Below, piece by piece: positions 55,454 to 63,644 of a stretch of 64,000 bases of DNA (positions within the stretch are counted from its first letter, which is position 1; the number at the start of each line of letters is the position of its first letter). The notes beneath the pieces are model-generated. The model did not search any database, had not been told where the DNA came from, and was given only the letters and a program-made list of their open reading frames with translations. The DNA is from Clostridiales bacterium Firm_14 (GTDB taxonomy: Bacteria; Bacillota; Clostridia; Saccharofermentanales; Saccharofermentanaceae): positions 1 to 64,000 of the forward strand of contig LVAT01000016.1 in the NCBI GenBank assembly GCA_001604135.1, given 5' to 3'. Position numbers and translations under genes: made by a program.

Positions 55454-55927
55454 TTATACTGCCTCCGTGAGGTTCTTCTCGATCTTCGTGATCGTCTTAA
55501 TGGTCGTCCTGATATCTTTTTCCGGGATGCCTTCGAACATCTTCGCCATGACCTTCATGCTCATCTCATTGTTCTTCTCGCAGAAATTGCGGCACTTCCT
55601 CGTAAGGACGATGCGCTGCTTTCTCTTGTCATCCTCGTCTTCCCTGAACTCGACAAAGCCCTTGCTCTCGAGCTTTAGGAGGATCTGCTTAACGTTCTGA
55701 TGTGAGCTCCCCAGGACCTCCGAGAGCTCCCTTATCGTAGGCGCTTCCTTGCACATGTTTATGCATATGATCGCGAAAAACTGCTTCCAGCTGATCTCCT
55801 TCATCATGCTGTCCGCCATCGCCTGGAAGCGGTTCTCGAAGGCGCTCAAGAGCCCCAGAAGGTAGTAGCTTGAAGGAATCCCCTCAAAATCCAAAGTGTT
55901 GCTGCTTACCACAGATTCAATGCTCAT
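55454..55927 (-). CDS. MarR family regulator
   Basis: The 157-residue protein starts at MSIESVVSSN (55927), 9 bp after AAGGAG; the frame extends further upstream but without support. It has the winged-helix core APTIRELSEVLGSSHQNVKQILLKLESKGFVEFREDEDDKRK (residues about 60-100) that binds palindromic DNA. Two palindromes, GTAATATATTAC and GGTAACATGTTACC, lie about 80-113 bp upstream with 20-bp spacing and are the likely operators. It controls the downstream flavodoxin gene and probably itself. Confidence 0.92.
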   Translation of the reverse strand: MSIESVVSSNTLDFEGIPSSYYLLGLLSAFENRFQAMADSMMKEISWKQFFAIICINMCKEAPTIRELSEVLGSSHQNVKQILLKLESKGFVEFREDEDDKRKQRIVLTRKCRNFCEKNNEMSMKVMAKMFEGIPEKDIRTTIKTITKIEKNLTEAV

Positions 55928-56007
55928 AAGTAATTCTCCTTGTTCCTGTGCTGTCGCGTTTGCCGTACGCTTTTGCGTCCTGCATTCGCCGGCAGCTTTT
56001 GCGATAG

Positions 56008-56040
56008 GTAATATATTACGCATTATGGTAACATGTTACC
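56008..56040. promoter_or_regulatory. Tandem MarR-type operators
   Basis: GTAATATATTAC (56008-56019) and GGTAACATGTTACC (56027-56040) are perfect palindromes with a centre-to-centre distance of 20 bp, two helical turns. They lie between the MarR gene and the promoter of the methyltransferase gene, so one regulator could act on both. Confidence 0.7.
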
Positions 56041-56079
56041 TGTTTGCTGTAAAGAGTCTTTTTCGAGAGGCCGGACGTG

Positions 56080-56249
56080 TGCTATAATAAATATGTTGCA
56101 GGGTAATTAGTTATTCGCGCTCTGCAGCCGCGACGCTCCTTGCGGGCGGGGTTACCAATGATAAGAACCTTAGAATCTCATCATGAATGACAAAGCAGGA
56201 CGGGTATCATCCCGTAGGTTTTGCTGTTCGTGAAAGGAGGTTCTTTTTT
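56080..56249 (+). promoter_or_regulatory. Extended -10 promoter and structured leader of the methyltransferase gene
   Basis: TGCTATAAT (56080-56088) is an extended -10 element. The predicted transcript then has about 155 nt before the ATG at 56250. It can fold: TGCAG with CTGCA, GGGTAA with TTACC (56102 and 56152 areas), and a hairpin ACGGG/CCCGT at about 56200-56216 extended by CAAAGC with GTTTTG. It could be a riboswitch or attenuator, but it lacks the conserved bases of any class I recognise. Confidence 0.5.
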
Positions 56250-57002
56250 ATGTCTCACGAAAGCGATTTTGAATATTACGAGAAAATGGCTCATTGGAGT
56301 TTCGATGAGTACGGCATTCACGAGGAATGCCTGACCAGCTGGGATCTTTATGGTCTGCTGAATTCGTTTGCCACGCCGGATTCGCGCATATTGGATCTCG
56401 GCACCGCAGGCGGCGAGAAGATCTTAGAGTTCTTCCCTGACTGCGCGGAGATCTTAGGCACGGATTTCTCACCTGCCATGGTAGAGACCGCCCGCGCAAA
56501 TCTTGCAAAGAGCGGCCGGAAAAACATCTCGTTCAAGGTCATGGACAATCTCAACATGGATGTGCCGGATGAACATTTCGACATCGTCACAGCGCGTCAC
56601 ACATGCACGGATCCTGCTCAGATCCTGCGCTGCTTAAAGCCCGGCGGACACTTTCTGATAAGGGGTGTCGACAAGTACGACTGCTGGAACTTAAAGCTCA
56701 TCATGGGCGGCGGCCAGGGCTGCAACGATGCGGTGCCCATAAGCATCGCCGACTATGAGAATGTGCTGAAAGCAGGCTTTGCGGACGTCGAGCTCGTGCT
56801 GATCCACACACGCGAATACTTTAAGGACAGAGAGACGTTCAAGGCGTTCCTCGGCGCAGTGCCGATCCTGTCAGACGTCGCTATAGAGGGCGAGCCGCTA
56901 GACGAGAAGCTCCTCAACGAATACATCGCAAGGAACACCATAGGCGGGATGATCGTGCTCTACAGAAGGTATTACGGGATAAGCGGCAGGAAGCCTGTAT
57001 AA
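56250..57002 (+). CDS. Class I SAM-dependent methyltransferase
   Basis: A 250-residue cytosolic enzyme from MSHESDFEYYEKM (56250), preceded by AAAGGAGG. It has the Rossmann fold: motif I ILDLGTAGGEKILEF (about 48-62), motif II area LGTDFSPAMVETAR, motif IV FDIVTARHTCTD and the post-motif LRCLKPGGHFLIRG. The glycine loop reads GTAGG rather than GCGTG, a mild variation. The substrate is unknown; the Trp/Asp-rich N-terminus may help select it. It has a long leader (56080-56249). Confidence 0.88.
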   Translation: MSHESDFEYYEKMAHWSFDEYGIHEECLTSWDLYGLLNSFATPDSRILDLGTAGGEKILEFFPDCAEILGTDFSPAMVETARANLAKSGRKNISFKVMDNLNMDVPDEHFDIVTARHTCTDPAQILRCLKPGGHFLIRGVDKYDCWNLKLIMGGGQGCNDAVPISIADYENVLKAGFADVELVLIHTREYFKDRETFKAFLGAVPILSDVAIEGEPLDEKLLNEYIARNTIGGMIVLYRRYYGISGRKPV

Positions 57003-57015
57003 TGATTAGCGGCTT

Positions 57016-57211
57016 TGTATCTTAAAAAGCATGCTGCGTAATGTTTGAGATACAGTTTTTATCATAAATGTATCTCAATCGGCAGCATTAATTTACTTTA
57101 AGATACAAATCTATCTCTAATGTATCTCTAATGGCCCTATTACGATGATAAGAGATACAAAATGCAGCGAAATGTATCTTAAACCTCTCTTTTCGTGACA
57201 TCTGAGATACA
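57016..57211. repeat. Paired-word array D (TGTATCT / AGATACA)
   Basis: Four units of exactly 39 bp are bounded by TGTATCT and AGATACA: 57016-57054, 57069-57107, 57121-57159 and 57173-57211. Each interior is 25 bp and mostly unrelated. Start-to-start distances are 53, 52 and 52 bp, which is five helical turns. Units 1 and 2 are inverted relatives: TGTATCTTAAA pairs with TTTAAGATACA, ATGCTGC with GCAGCAT and TTGAGATACA with TGTATCTCAA, giving a 92-bp nested palindrome. TATCTCTAATG is directly repeated at 57112 and 57123. Confidence 0.9.
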
Positions 57212-57225
57212 AGCCATAATAAACG

Positions 57226-57346
57226 CTGTCTCCCATACCCTGTCCCATTGCACGAACATTTGAGACAGCCCCCCTTCCATTCGCGACAACAAAAGTGCCA
57301 TTCGCGACACTTCTGATTTTGACACGCTTTTGCCTGGTAGTATGAC
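57226..57346. promoter_or_regulatory. Repeats and promoter before the 57391 gene
   Basis: CTGTCTC (57226-57232) and GAGACAG (57262-57268) form a 43-bp inverted pair. CCATTCGCGACA is directly repeated at 57277-57288 and 57298-57309 (21-bp period, two turns). TTGACA (57319-57324) and TATGAC (57341-57346) then form a plausible promoter with 16-bp spacing. The direct repeats end 9 bp upstream of the -35 box, the position of an activator site. Confidence 0.5.
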
Positions 57347-57390
57347 GTTGTCAAAAGCAAAACCAAAATCGAAAAGCGAGGAAAACAGTT

Positions 57391-58050
57391 ATGGAATACG
57401 TAAGAGGCACAGACATCAACAGTCTTTCAAAGTTCTGGCTTAAGAGGATCGCAGACGGCAGGATCGAGATCCACGAGAGCTTAAGAGGCGTTCTCTCATA
57501 TGAAATCTTAAGCAATATGTTAGCTGAAGCAAAGCAGAGCTTCGTAACGGCTGAGGGCAAGGTCATCAAGGATATGCCGCAGACTGAGATCTTTTTTATG
57601 ACCAAGAAGATCAACAAGAAGAAGTATCTTATCGGTCTTACGGAGATCAGGAGGATCGCAGGAACACCTTCAGACAAGACGGGTATCGAGCGCTGGCTCG
57701 AAGATTCCAGGGACAGATTTGAGGAAGGCAGAAGATTTTTCGCAACAGGGTTAGAGAAGGAACTGGCTTATTTCGACTATTCCATGATCGACCACTTAAG
57801 ATACGCTGTCGGCTCCGGCCAGGCACATGAAGCTGAATATCAGGATAAGCTCATCTCAAGAGTTAAGTATAAGAAGGTGCTCGGAATCAACATCACGAGA
57901 TTTGCACTGTTCATCGCAATGCTCATTCTCTGGAGCGTCGTATTTAAGAATGTCGGCTTAGGACTCTGCTTCGCCATCTGCTTTATCGGAAGCTTCACAG
58001 TAGTCACAAATAAGAGCCAGTCTGAAGAAAGAGACCTCGCTAAGGAGTAA
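57391..58050 (+). CDS. Membrane-anchored protein of unknown function
   Basis: The 219-residue protein has a soluble N-terminal domain (residues 1-165) rich in charged residues, with a SFVTAEGKVIKDMPQTEIFF segment and a TEIRRIAGTPSDKT loop, followed by two hydrophobic helices (about 170-190 and 192-210) and a charged tail. ATG at 57391 follows a GAGGAAA site. The upstream gap carries array D. It has no recognised family. Its 3' end is followed by a long hairpin at 58085-58138. Confidence 0.72.
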   Translation: MEYVRGTDINSLSKFWLKRIADGRIEIHESLRGVLSYEILSNMLAEAKQSFVTAEGKVIKDMPQTEIFFMTKKINKKKYLIGLTEIRRIAGTPSDKTGIERWLEDSRDRFEEGRRFFATGLEKELAYFDYSMIDHLRYAVGSGQAHEAEYQDKLISRVKYKKVLGINITRFALFIAMLILWSVVFKNVGLGLCFAICFIGSFTVVTNKSQSEERDLAKE

Positions 58051-58084
58051 CCAATAAACAGGACAGAATCCTTTTGACAATATA

Positions 58085-58138
58085 AGTGCCGGCTTTTGCT
58101 CTCGATTTACTGTTTTCCGAAAAGCAATTGCCGGCACT
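58085..58138. terminator. Bidirectional hairpin terminator
   Basis: AGTGCCGGC (58085-58093) and GCCGGCACT (58130-58138) are exact inverse copies, with further pairing AGCAATT and TTTTGCT inside. It separates the converging genes 57391-58050 and 58164-59912. Confidence 0.65.
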
Positions 58139-58163
58139 AAATTGTTCAAATAATCAGAGCGCG

Positions 58164-59912
58164 TCAGTTCTCTGCTGTGTCTTTCGCGATCGATCCTCTG
58201 GCCTTTGTATCCGTCGGAATGTGGACATCGCCGCTGGTCCTTCTGCTGCGGAGAGTCTTTATGATCAGCTGGTTGTCGATAGGGGCGTCCTTCTCGTCCT
58301 TCAGAGGCTTCTTGCCCTCGAAAACGCTGCCCGGTACCTTAGCGCAATAGTTCGTGATGCAGATCTTGTACTTGGTCTTCTGGTCCTTAACGTCGACCTT
58401 CGTACCGTCGTTTAATGTGATGCTTACGACTTCAATAACGGGCTCTTCTTCAGTTCCGTTGTTCTTGTACTCGAAAGTGAGACCTGATACCTGGTCACCG
58501 TAGTCGCCGTTGGAAAAGCCGTTTGCGATCTGCTTGGCGAGCTCTTCGCCGGTCAGTTCATAGGTGAGGATCGCATAATCCTGTGAAGCGATAGCGTAAA
58601 TGTCGCTTGCAGATACCTGATACAGGCCGCCGTCAGTAACTGTAAGATCCTTATTCATTCCGCCGCAGTTGTGGAAAGCAGCGACAACGCCGTTGCCCTT
58701 CATGCCATCGAGAATGAGGCCTGTAATGAAGTTGCCTGCAGTAGTCGTACGGCCGCTGATATAGGTTTCTCTCTCAACGCTTGTATCGATGTAACCCATA
58801 GCTTCGTTCATCGCTTCGCTGGTGGTATCAACAACAGTACGTGAGATGGCAAGGACATCGGGATCGAAGTTCTCTGAATTTGCGGAAGTATCGTAGAGAG
58901 CTTCCTGTGAATCCATGATGGAAACATAAGTCATATATTCGATCTTAACGGTTCCGTCTGTCTTAAGAACGAATGTCGCATGGGCATAGCCCTTTGCGTC
59001 GCTCTCAGCCTGCATATAAGCTACGCCGTTCTCTGCGTTGCCGTAGATTCCGTCGCTTGAATGGCCGCCGATTACGAGATCGACGTCAGCAGGATCCATT
59101 GCGTTTGCGACTGTATCTGCAGCGCAGTGAGCAACAACTATAGTGATCGTCGGCTGCTCGGCAGCCTTGATCTCCTTGACGCGCTTTGCGAATTCTGCGA
59201 GGTCTCCGTGAATCTCGAACTGGTCCATGTTAGAGGAAACGACTTCGGATGTGACATCTGAGATATAGCCGATCAGGGCGATACGGCAGCCTGCCTTCTC
59301 GACGATGACATAGTCCTTCGTGGAAAGCGTTCTGTTCTTGTTGGTCGTGTTGTAGAGATTTGCCGCGATTACGGGGGTTGTGGGATTTCCCTTGAATTCA
59401 CCGAGCTCATAAGCCGGGATCGAAGCCGCGCCGTCTGTGGCGAATCTGGTTGCGTCCCATTCGAAATCTCCCGTTCCGAGTGTTACGGCATCGTAACCCA
59501 TCTTGTCGAATGCTGCCCTGAGCGCTGCTCCTTCGGAGAGGTTTGAGATCGGATCTCCCTTATAGATGTCTCCGGCGTCGAGGAGCAGAACGTCGTCATA
59601 ATCGCCTGAAGTCCTTGCATCGCTGAAGATCTTAGCCATGTATGCGAGTCTGTACTGGTATGTCGTCTTGTCACCGGAGGATGAATCGATGATCTTGCCC
59701 TGGATGTCGTTCGTACCGTAGACAGATATTCTCTTCTCGCGGAGTGCCTTTGTCTCGACGGTAGTCTCAACAGTCTGCACGGTCTCCACTGTCTCTGACA
59801 GGACCGGATCCTTGTAGACATAGAAAACAGTGCCCGCAATGAGCACCACCATAAACGTGAGCAATGTTATCGAAAAAATTATAGCTTTTGTGTTATTTGC
59901 TTTAGACATCAA
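58164..59912 (-). CDS. 5'-nucleotidase/metallophosphatase-like protein with altered active site
   Basis: A 582-residue protein, membrane-anchored by an N-terminal helix (about residues 9-31) and probably facing outside. It has the metallophosphoesterase domain (about 60-330) and the 5'-nucleotidase C-terminal domain (about 355-560; AGNFITGLILDGMKGNG and ASQDYAILTYELTGEELA). The usual motifs are altered: the entry reads TNDIQG (residues 67-72, Gln in place of the second His), the GNHEFD motif reads GTGDFEWD, so Asn and His are lost, and the last motif is GGHSSDG. The DAGD and AHCAAD motifs are kept. UshA-like enzymes tolerate some variation, but loss of the Asn-His pair suggests weak or no phosphatase activity. 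Confidence 0.85.
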   Translation of the reverse strand: MMSKANNTKAIIFSITLLTFMVVLIAGTVFYVYKDPVLSETVETVQTVETTVETKALREKRISVYGTNDIQGKIIDSSSGDKTTYQYRLAYMAKIFSDARTSGDYDDVLLLDAGDIYKGDPISNLSEGAALRAAFDKMGYDAVTLGTGDFEWDATRFATDGAASIPAYELGEFKGNPTTPVIAANLYNTTNKNRTLSTKDYVIVEKAGCRIALIGYISDVTSEVVSSNMDQFEIHGDLAEFAKRVKEIKAAEQPTITIVVAHCAADTVANAMDPADVDLVIGGHSSDGIYGNAENGVAYMQAESDAKGYAHATFVLKTDGTVKIEYMTYVSIMDSQEALYDTSANSENFDPDVLAISRTVVDTTSEAMNEAMGYIDTSVERETYISGRTTTAGNFITGLILDGMKGNGVVAAFHNCGGMNKDLTVTDGGLYQVSASDIYAIASQDYAILTYELTGEELAKQIANGFSNGDYGDQVSGLTFEYKNNGTEEEPVIEVVSITLNDGTKVDVKDQKTKYKICITNYCAKVPGSVFEGKKPLKDEKDAPIDNQLIIKTLRSRRTSGDVHIPTDTKARGSIAKDTAEN

Positions 59913-60054
59913 ATTACTCCTGAAAAATAATCCAAGATATAATAATTTATATTTTTTGTGTCTTCAACCATAAAAAAGTGACAATCCTGCAACACTAATC
60001 AGTTATGGCCGGCCTCCGGACCGGGCATTTAAGCCGCGAAAAACCATAAATAAA

Positions 60055-60082
60055 ACAAGGCAGGAGCCGTTAAGCTCCTGCC
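60055..60082 (-). terminator. Terminator of the ABC exporter operon
   Basis: GGCAGGAGC (60059-60067) and GCTCCTGCC (60074-60082) form a stem. TTGTTTTATTTATGG follows on the minus strand, 36 bp after the ATPase stop. Confidence 0.85.
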
Positions 60083-60117
60083 CTGCTTTGGCTGTACAGC
60101 CGGGACGCGGTAAGGGA

Positions 60118-60789
60118 TTATATTCCGAAGTACAGTTCTCTATATTCTTCCGTGAAGGGAACGATCTTATTGTCATGGATGCAGTAAATGACATCGCATA
60201 GCTTCTCAAGATAGTCGTGCTGATGGCTCGTAAGAAGGATCGTTTTGCCTTCACTTTTTAGGCGCTCCAATATGTCCGTGATCTCATGGTTGGTCTTATA
60301 ATCCAGCGCATTGTAAGGCTCATCCAGGATTATGACCGTCTGCTCCTCCATCATCGCCTGGCAGATGCCGAGCTTCTGCTTCATGCCCATTGAATACTTC
60401 TTCACGGGCGTTTTGTCTTCAGGATCAAGGCCGACCATTTTCATGGATTCCCTGATCTCTTTCTCGCCGATCCTGTTGTTGATCTCGGCCAAGAGCTTCA
60501 GATTGCGGAAGCCTGAGATATATTCGATGTAACCGGGTTCATTGATCAATATTCCGACGTCGGCGGGAAAATCCACCTGATCGCCAAGAGTATCGCCATT
60601 TACCGTCACCTTGCCCGAATCGCAGGGCAGCAGGCCTGTCAGGAGCTGGAACAGCACAGATTTGCCGCTGCCGTTCTCACCGACAAAACCGACGGTCATT
60701 CCTTTCGCGATCTCCAAAGAGACGTCCTTATATATCGTCTTGTCGCCAAAAGCTTTAGATACGTTTTCCAATTTAATTGCTGATTCCAT
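60118..60789 (-). CDS. ABC-2 exporter, ATP-binding subunit
   Basis: The 223-residue ATPase powers a two-permease exporter. It has Walker A GENGSGKS (residues 35-42), the signature YSMGMKQKLGI, Walker B VIILDEPYNALD and switch His in TSHQHD. The start codon overlaps the end of the long permease by 17 bp and follows AAAGGAG. Relatives of this short group include bacitracin and lantibiotic immunity transporters and Na+ exporters. The upstream secreted protein and kinase favour a peptide-related role. Confidence 0.93.
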   Translation of the reverse strand: MESAIKLENVSKAFGDKTIYKDVSLEIAKGMTVGFVGENGSGKSVLFQLLTGLLPCDSGKVTVNGDTLGDQVDFPADVGILINEPGYIEYISGFRNLKLLAEINNRIGEKEIRESMKMVGLDPEDKTPVKKYSMGMKQKLGICQAMMEEQTVIILDEPYNALDYKTNHEITDILERLKSEGKTILLTSHQHDYLEKLCDVIYCIHDNKIVPFTEEYRELYFGI

Positions 60790-62317
60790 GAGAACTTCTC
60801 TCCTTTAGATGTTTATTTGTATTGAAAAGAACAATGATCAGTATCATTTCCAGGACTGCCATGAGGACAAAGCTCATGCTCCCTTTGCCGCCTATCTCCA
60901 GCAGCTGGTAAAGCGAGCCTTTTCCTATCGGATTTACGGCCGGCAGTACGAAGCCTAAGAAGATAAACGCTATCGTTATGAGGTAGGAAACAATGGTGCT
61001 GTTCGTAAGCTTAAATAAGATCTTGTCGATCGCGTAGAACAGGAACCATTCCATTCCCCTGAACAGAACGCTTAAGATTCCGAAGGCTATTACTCTTCCG
61101 GTGTTCAGGTCATAAAATGCCGACAGCTCGCGGAGCGTGTTGTCCAGATTGTTCGTAAGGACCGTGGCGGATATGAACGATACGGCCACAACGATCAGGA
61201 CGTTTATCGCAACGAACCGGAGTTCGCTTACGGCTTTTTCCTTTTCCCATTTCCCGCGCTTTCCGTATCTGATCAGGGCAAAGAGATTTCTTTCCTTTAT
61301 CTCGTTTTCCCATTCCATGTTTACGAAGAACAGCGAAAACATGATCGGCGCGATGTAGAACAGCAATTCAACGACATTGAACTGCAAGTACGAGAAGCCC
61401 TTCAAAAGCTGCCAGGTAAAGGCTTCGCTGCCGTTAAGGCTAATGGTGAATGCGAGGCCGCAGTAAACGAGATAAAAGGCTCCCGTTATCGCAGGATGCG
61501 AATAGAGATTGCGGGTGTATTTTCTGCGTTCACCGGAACGGTTGGAATTGTGCCTTACTGCGGACTTAAACAGGACATAAACAACTATGGCCATTACGAG
61601 TCCGTATGCCGGAAGAGACCATGGATTGCCGCCGATCAGGCCGTGATGGAAGATGAAATAATCATTGATGAACAGGTATTTGAATATGCCTTCATCAAGC
61701 CCTGTCACAAAACCGGTGAATGTATTTATAAGAATAACTGCCGTGCATATTGCAAAGCCTTTCCTGCCGAAGATCTCAAATACCAGCGTGGAAATAATGC
61801 AGATAAATGAGATGCCGGCATAAAGATAAGCCGTTGCCATAACTATTGCCAGAACAGAGTTCGGGATAATGCCGGCCAAGGCGTATATGACTTCGAAATT
61901 GCTGCAGAACGGGGCCTCCGATGACACCAGGTTGTATCCTGTGCCCGGTGCCAGTCTTGAAATGCCGGCAGCGAGAGGTATCAGCAGGTGCAAAACAGTA
62001 AGGACAAAAAGGCTTATAAGTCTCGTTACGATGATAGATCCGTAATACCTTACAAGAGACCTGTATCGTATCTTTGCAATCTCGAGAACGGACTTGATCC
62101 GGATCGCCGAATCTATGATCAGATAGAACAGCAGAGCATACATCAGATAATAGTGGTCCGTGATGCAGCAGAGCAGGTATTCGGACAGATTAAGTCCCAT
62201 GCCCGCAGCTTCGACCAGGTGTGTGCCGCACATATATGCATATACACATAAGAGGATGATCGCTGCGATCCTGTTATTCCTTGGAAATAGATTGTTTCTA
62301 ATTCCTGACATTAACAT
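60773..62317 (-). CDS. ABC-2 exporter, long permease subunit
   Basis: A 514-residue membrane protein with twelve or so hydrophobic helices, arranged as a tandem of two ABC-2-like blocks (first part about 15-260; second about 300-510). It starts at ATG 62317, which lies 20 bp within the end of the preceding permease and follows AGGAG. It overlaps the ATPase gene by 17 bp. Together with the shorter permease (252 residues) it is likely a hetero-dimeric channel. No substrate motif is visible. Confidence 0.85.
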   Translation of the reverse strand: MLMSGIRNNLFPRNNRIAAIILLCVYAYMCGTHLVEAAGMGLNLSEYLLCCITDHYYLMYALLFYLIIDSAIRIKSVLEIAKIRYRSLVRYYGSIIVTRLISLFVLTVLHLLIPLAAGISRLAPGTGYNLVSSEAPFCSNFEVIYALAGIIPNSVLAIVMATAYLYAGISFICIISTLVFEIFGRKGFAICTAVILINTFTGFVTGLDEGIFKYLFINDYFIFHHGLIGGNPWSLPAYGLVMAIVVYVLFKSAVRHNSNRSGERRKYTRNLYSHPAITGAFYLVYCGLAFTISLNGSEAFTWQLLKGFSYLQFNVVELLFYIAPIMFSLFFVNMEWENEIKERNLFALIRYGKRGKWEKEKAVSELRFVAINVLIVVAVSFISATVLTNNLDNTLRELSAFYDLNTGRVIAFGILSVLFRGMEWFLFYAIDKILFKLTNSTIVSYLITIAFIFLGFVLPAVNPIGKGSLYQLLEIGGKGSMSFVLMAVLEMILIIVLFNTNKHLKERSSHGISN

Positions 62318-63056
62318 TTTCTTTCTTTCTCCTGATAATGAGAATAATCGCCATGGTGATCACGATATAAGTGAGACAGCCGATCAGATAATTATGTACA
62401 TGCATGCAGGACGGGGAGAGCCTGTTCAGTACATAAGTCGTCATGATGCTGTACATCGGCAGGTTGAGAAGCGAGGTTATAAGGTTCTCCGCCATGCAGT
62501 AAACAAAGGGTCCCAAGACGGAAACGAACAGATTGTCCGTATGGAGGGCCAGAAGGTTTCCGAACAATACGAAAAGCGTTGCCACGATTCCCTTGTAAAA
62601 GCACCATGCCATGCCGAAGAGATACGGGTGATTGACCTCATATTCGCCGAACACATAATCGAATAAACGGTTCTCCATAACAAGCGTCTCGGGCGTCATG
62701 TTAAGAGAAATGCACAAGGTTATGTAATAGGCGATAAGCACGACCAGAACGGTACAGATTGCAGCCCCAAGAAAATGCGTCAATATGTAACGCTTTCTTC
62801 CGGCTCTTACGGAAGCATACTTGATAAAGCCTTTCCTGTTTATGAAATAGAAGAAAGGCGTGAATGCCAGGCATACTGCCAGAGGCAGGAAGAAATCCAC
62901 ATAATCACAAGCTTCGATCCAGATCTCTATCCTGTTGCAGACAGCAGTATTCTTAACTGTTATAAAGCAGAAGACCGTAAGGGCTGCCGTCAATAACAGT
63001 ACTAAGATCAAAGATGGAATGATGAATTTCTTTATTGAACGAATCAGATATCTCAT
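62298..63056 (-). CDS. ABC-2 exporter, short permease subunit
   Basis: The 252-residue protein has six hydrophobic helices, starting with FIIPSLILVLLLTAALTVFC near residue 12, and ends in basic residues (RRKKENVNVRN). It is the first gene of the three-gene exporter and lies 102 bp downstream of the small secreted protein, with a long hairpin in the gap. The layout of short permease, long permease and ATPase on one strand is like lantibiotic-immunity LanEFG sets, though sequence kinship to LanE/G is not proven. Confidence 0.85.
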   Translation of the reverse strand: MRYLIRSIKKFIIPSLILVLLLTAALTVFCFITVKNTAVCNRIEIWIEACDYVDFFLPLAVCLAFTPFFYFINRKGFIKYASVRAGRKRYILTHFLGAAICTVLVVLIAYYITLCISLNMTPETLVMENRLFDYVFGEYEVNHPYLFGMAWCFYKGIVATLFVLFGNLLALHTDNLFVSVLGPFVYCMAENLITSLLNLPMYSIMTTYVLNRLSPSCMHVHNYLIGCLTYIVITMAIILIIRRKKENVNVRN

Positions 63057-63080
63057 ATGTACGCTCCGTCTTCAAAAGTT

Positions 63081-63128
63081 GGTTTGAACAGGTATCTTCC
63101 GTTAGGCAAAAAAGATACCTGTCAAACC
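63081..63128 (-). promoter_or_regulatory. Long hairpin between the secreted protein and the exporter genes
   Basis: On the minus strand GGTTTGACAGGTATCTT and AAGATACCTGTTCAAACC pair almost perfectly (one extra base) around a T-rich loop. It can weaken read-through or protect the upstream mRNA, so that the small protein is made in excess over the exporter. Confidence 0.7.
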
Positions 63129-63158
63129 CTAATGGCCGGTTCTACATGGTGTAGCAGA

Positions 63159-63557
63159 TTAATTACTCTTCCACTGTCCTTCTACCTGTACGCGTACAGG
63201 AGTTGTAAGGTCATTGGAGAACTCTACTCTGACATTCTTTCCGGAATTCATGTTTGTGTGCTTCGGGAGGCTGTAATAAGAATTATCATCAACATCTCTT
63301 ACCCACTTTGCCTTGTCTCCGCTTGAAGAGACCATTCTGGCGTCAACTGTATAGCTTCCGCCTACTGCATTGGAATAGAGCAAGCCTTTGTCGCCTGAAT
63401 AAGTCTTTGTCTGATAACTTGTATAACCGGAACCGTTAAATCTTCCGACTGTAGTGCTGTAATCTACCATTGATGTACCTGCGGAAACTGCGCCGCCGAA
63501 CAACATGAGAACTGCACCTGTTACTATAGCTGCCTTCGTTAAACGATTAAGTTTCAT
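63159..63557 (-). CDS. Small secreted protein, bacteriocin- or DUF2712-like
   Basis: A 132-residue protein with a signal peptide (residues 1-26, cut near VSAG/TS) and a mature part of about 105 residues that is rich in Ser, Thr, Tyr, Gly and Lys with no Cys. GGGGGAAA precedes the ATG. The mature part predicts beta-strands (SYTVDARMVSSSGDKAKWV; TPVRVQVEGQWKS). Place and style, next to an ABC-2 exporter and a kinase, resemble lactococcin-972-type or DUF2712 proteins, but no decisive motif is present. Confidence 0.7.
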   Translation of the reverse strand: MKLNRLTKAAIVTGAVLMLFGGAVSAGTSMVDYSTTVGRFNGSGYTSYQTKTYSGDKGLLYSNAVGGSYTVDARMVSSSGDKAKWVRDVDDNSYYSLPKHTNMNSGKNVRVEFSNDLTTPVRVQVEGQWKSN

Positions 63558-63644
63558 AGATTATTTCCCCCTATAAGAATTTTGTAGAATTCAGCCATTC
63601 GGGGAAATCTTAATATTGCAGGTTTATCGCCAAATAAAATCTGC

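Noticed and set aside
56095-56249. Cyclic-di-GMP-I riboswitch before the methyltransferase
   Set aside because: Only the GGGGTTACC tail resembles the class; the GCAAAGC and other conserved core bases are not in the right place.
56187-56249. Longer N-terminus of the methyltransferase
   Set aside because: The extra 21 codons fall in the structured leader, and the strong AAAGGAGG site serves the ATG at 56250.
57016-57211. CRISPR array
   Set aside because: The repeated words are only 7 bp and inverted, the spacers 25 bp, and no cas gene is near. A CRISPR repeat is 20-40 bp and directly repeated.
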